Part shown: one piece after another, positions 5,596 through 6,452 of the stretch | How the letters are laid out: the number at the start of each line of letters is the position of its first letter | How positions within the stretch are numbered: position 1 is the stretch's first letter | Source: Moraxellaceae bacterium UBA2032 | GTDB lineage: Bacteria; Pseudomonadota; Gammaproteobacteria; Pseudomonadales; Moraxellaceae | Reading direction: 5' to 3' | Length of the DNA stretch: 6,452 bases | NCBI GenBank assembly: GCA_002333125.1 | Contig: DDBM01000274.1 | Location: 4,896-11,347 of the forward strand | The notes under the pieces: generated by a model | The model's input: the letters and a program-made list of their open reading frames with translations, nothing else | The model's database searches: none | What the model was told of the DNA's origin: nothing | Translations under genes and position numbers: made by a program

Positions 5596-6452
5596 TTAAA
5601 CTAATTCAATCGCCATTGCAGTGGCTTCACCACCACCAATACATAAAGAAGCCACACCGCGCTTACCGCCGTATTGTTTTAAAGCATGAATCAAACTCAA
5701 AATAATACGCGAGCCAGTTGAGCCAACAGGATGACCTAAAGCACAAGCACCACCATGCACGTTAACTTTTTCGTGTGGAATGTTGTGTTTAATCATCGCT
5801 GCCATTGTTACCATCGCAAAGGCTTCATTGATTTCAAACAAATCAATATCAGCAATCGTCCAACCTGTTTTGGCTAACAATTTGTCCATTGCACCAATAG
5901 GCGCAATAGTAAATTCGCTTGGATGCTGCGATTGTGTGCTATGTGCCACAATACGCGCCAAAGGCTGCAAACCACGTGCTTTAGCGGTACTTTCACGCAT
6001 TAACACTAAAGCCGATGCACCGTCAGAAATCGAACTGGCGTTAGCGGCAGTAATGGTGCCGTCTTTAGCAAAAGCAGGCTTTAAGCTTGGAATTTTGTCT
6101 GGCTTGGCATTGTTAGGCTGTTCGTCAACCGTAACTAAGGTGTCACCATTACGGCCTTTAACAGGTACACCGACGATTTCGGCTTCAAAACGACCTTCGG
6201 CAATCGCTTTTTGGGCGCGTTGTAAGGAAGTAATAGCAAACTCGTCCATTTGTTCACGGCTTAAATTAAGTGTATTTGCCATGTCTTGCGCAAAAGAGCC
6301 CATTAAACGACCTGTTTCGGCATCTTCTAAGCCATCCAAAAACATATGGTCTTTAATTTCGCCATGACCCATTCTAAAACCATTACGCGCTTTAGCTAGA
6401 ATGTATGGGGCGTTAGTCATTGATTCCATGCCGCCTGCAACAGCAATATCAA
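5596..6452 (-). CDS. Thiolase, acetyl-CoA C-acetyltransferase type, C-terminal 284 residues (5' end outside window)
   Basis: Thiolase-family enzyme; this type condenses two acetyl-CoA to acetoacetyl-CoA or runs the reverse cleavage. The frame is open from the window edge at 6452, where DIAVAGGMESMTNAPY reads straight through the ATG at 6429. That ATG is therefore internal; about 108 N-terminal residues, including the nucleophilic cysteine, are missing. Visible motifs are RLMGSFAQDMA, NASSISDGASALVLM, the NEAFA box (5815-5829), HGGACALGHPVGSTGSR with catalytic His at 5731-5733, and CIGGGEATAM with the second catalytic Cys at 5641-5643. The HGGACALGHPVG form and GMESM suggest the AtoB/PhaA (biosynthetic, degradative acetoacetyl-CoA) group rather than FadA, but trifunctional-complex thiolases cannot be strictly excluded. 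No terminator fits between its stop and the convergent HD gene. No neighbouring fatty-acid or PHB gene is visible to set the pathway. Confidence 0.92.
   Translation of the reverse strand, partial: DIAVAGGMESMTNAPYILAKARNGFRMGHGEIKDHMFLDGLEDAETGRLMGSFAQDMANTLNLSREQMDEFAITSLQRAQKAIAEGRFEAEIVGVPVKGRNGDTLVTVDEQPNNAKPDKIPSLKPAFAKDGTITAANASSISDGASALVLMRESTAKARGLQPLARIVAHSTQSQHPSEFTIAPIGAMDKLLAKTGWTIADIDLFEINEAFAMVTMAAMIKHNIPHEKVNVHGGACALGHPVGSTGSRIILSLIHALKQYGGKRGVASLCIGGGEATAMAIELV

Noticed and set aside
5780..6367. 195-codon open frame on the plus strand opposite the thiolase
   Set aside because: The minus-strand thiolase explains the region with strong motifs throughout. The antisense translation shows no recognisable domain and has no ribosome site; it is a codon-bias shadow.

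Overview
The window looks like an ordinary chromosomal segment from a moderately AT-rich gammaproteobacterium. The proteins (a LigA BRCT end, a two-domain class II polyphosphate:AMP phosphotransferase, a TcdA with a GRPRAVNGTVSYMPP-type C-terminus, and a YjjV-like TatD hydrolase) read most like Pseudomonadales, possibly Moraxellaceae. That placement rests on remembered family resemblance, not on a search. There are no tRNA, rRNA, CRISPR, transposase, phage or plasmid signatures.

Layout. Positions 1-345 hold the last 114 codons of ligA. A small secreted four-cysteine protein (380-961) follows on the same strand. It meets a DUF1275 membrane protein (958-1617, minus strand) tail to tail, with overlapping stop codons. 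A divergent, AT-rich 118-bp gap then leads to four plus-strand genes: pap (1736-3217), a TatD/YjjV-type hydrolase (3277-4095), tcdA (4158-4934) and a COG4339-like HD-domain hydrolase (4986-5594). A minus-strand thiolase, cut by the window edge (5596-6452), meets the HD gene tail to tail with one base between the stop codons. No gap exceeds 300 bases.

Biology. The plus-strand run mixes nucleotide and polyphosphate metabolism (pap), an uncharacterised metal-dependent hydrolase (TatD family), tRNA modification (TcdA makes ct6A37) and an HD protein of unknown substrate. Gaps of 50-60 bp would allow co-transcription, but no shared pathway is evident. Start codons were moved inward for three genes (DUF1275, pap, tatD), where longer frames begin at TTG or GTG codons without family support.

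I do not see a convincing new multi-gene system. The most interesting signal is in the gaps flanking tcdA. Each carries a hairpin sharing the words CTATA, GAGGATTAG and TTAGGGT. In the second gap the element is a clean 8-bp inverted repeat whose 3' tail GGGTGAGGA sits where the Shine-Dalgarno of the HD gene must be. This suggests a dispersed intergenic palindrome recruited as a translation signal.
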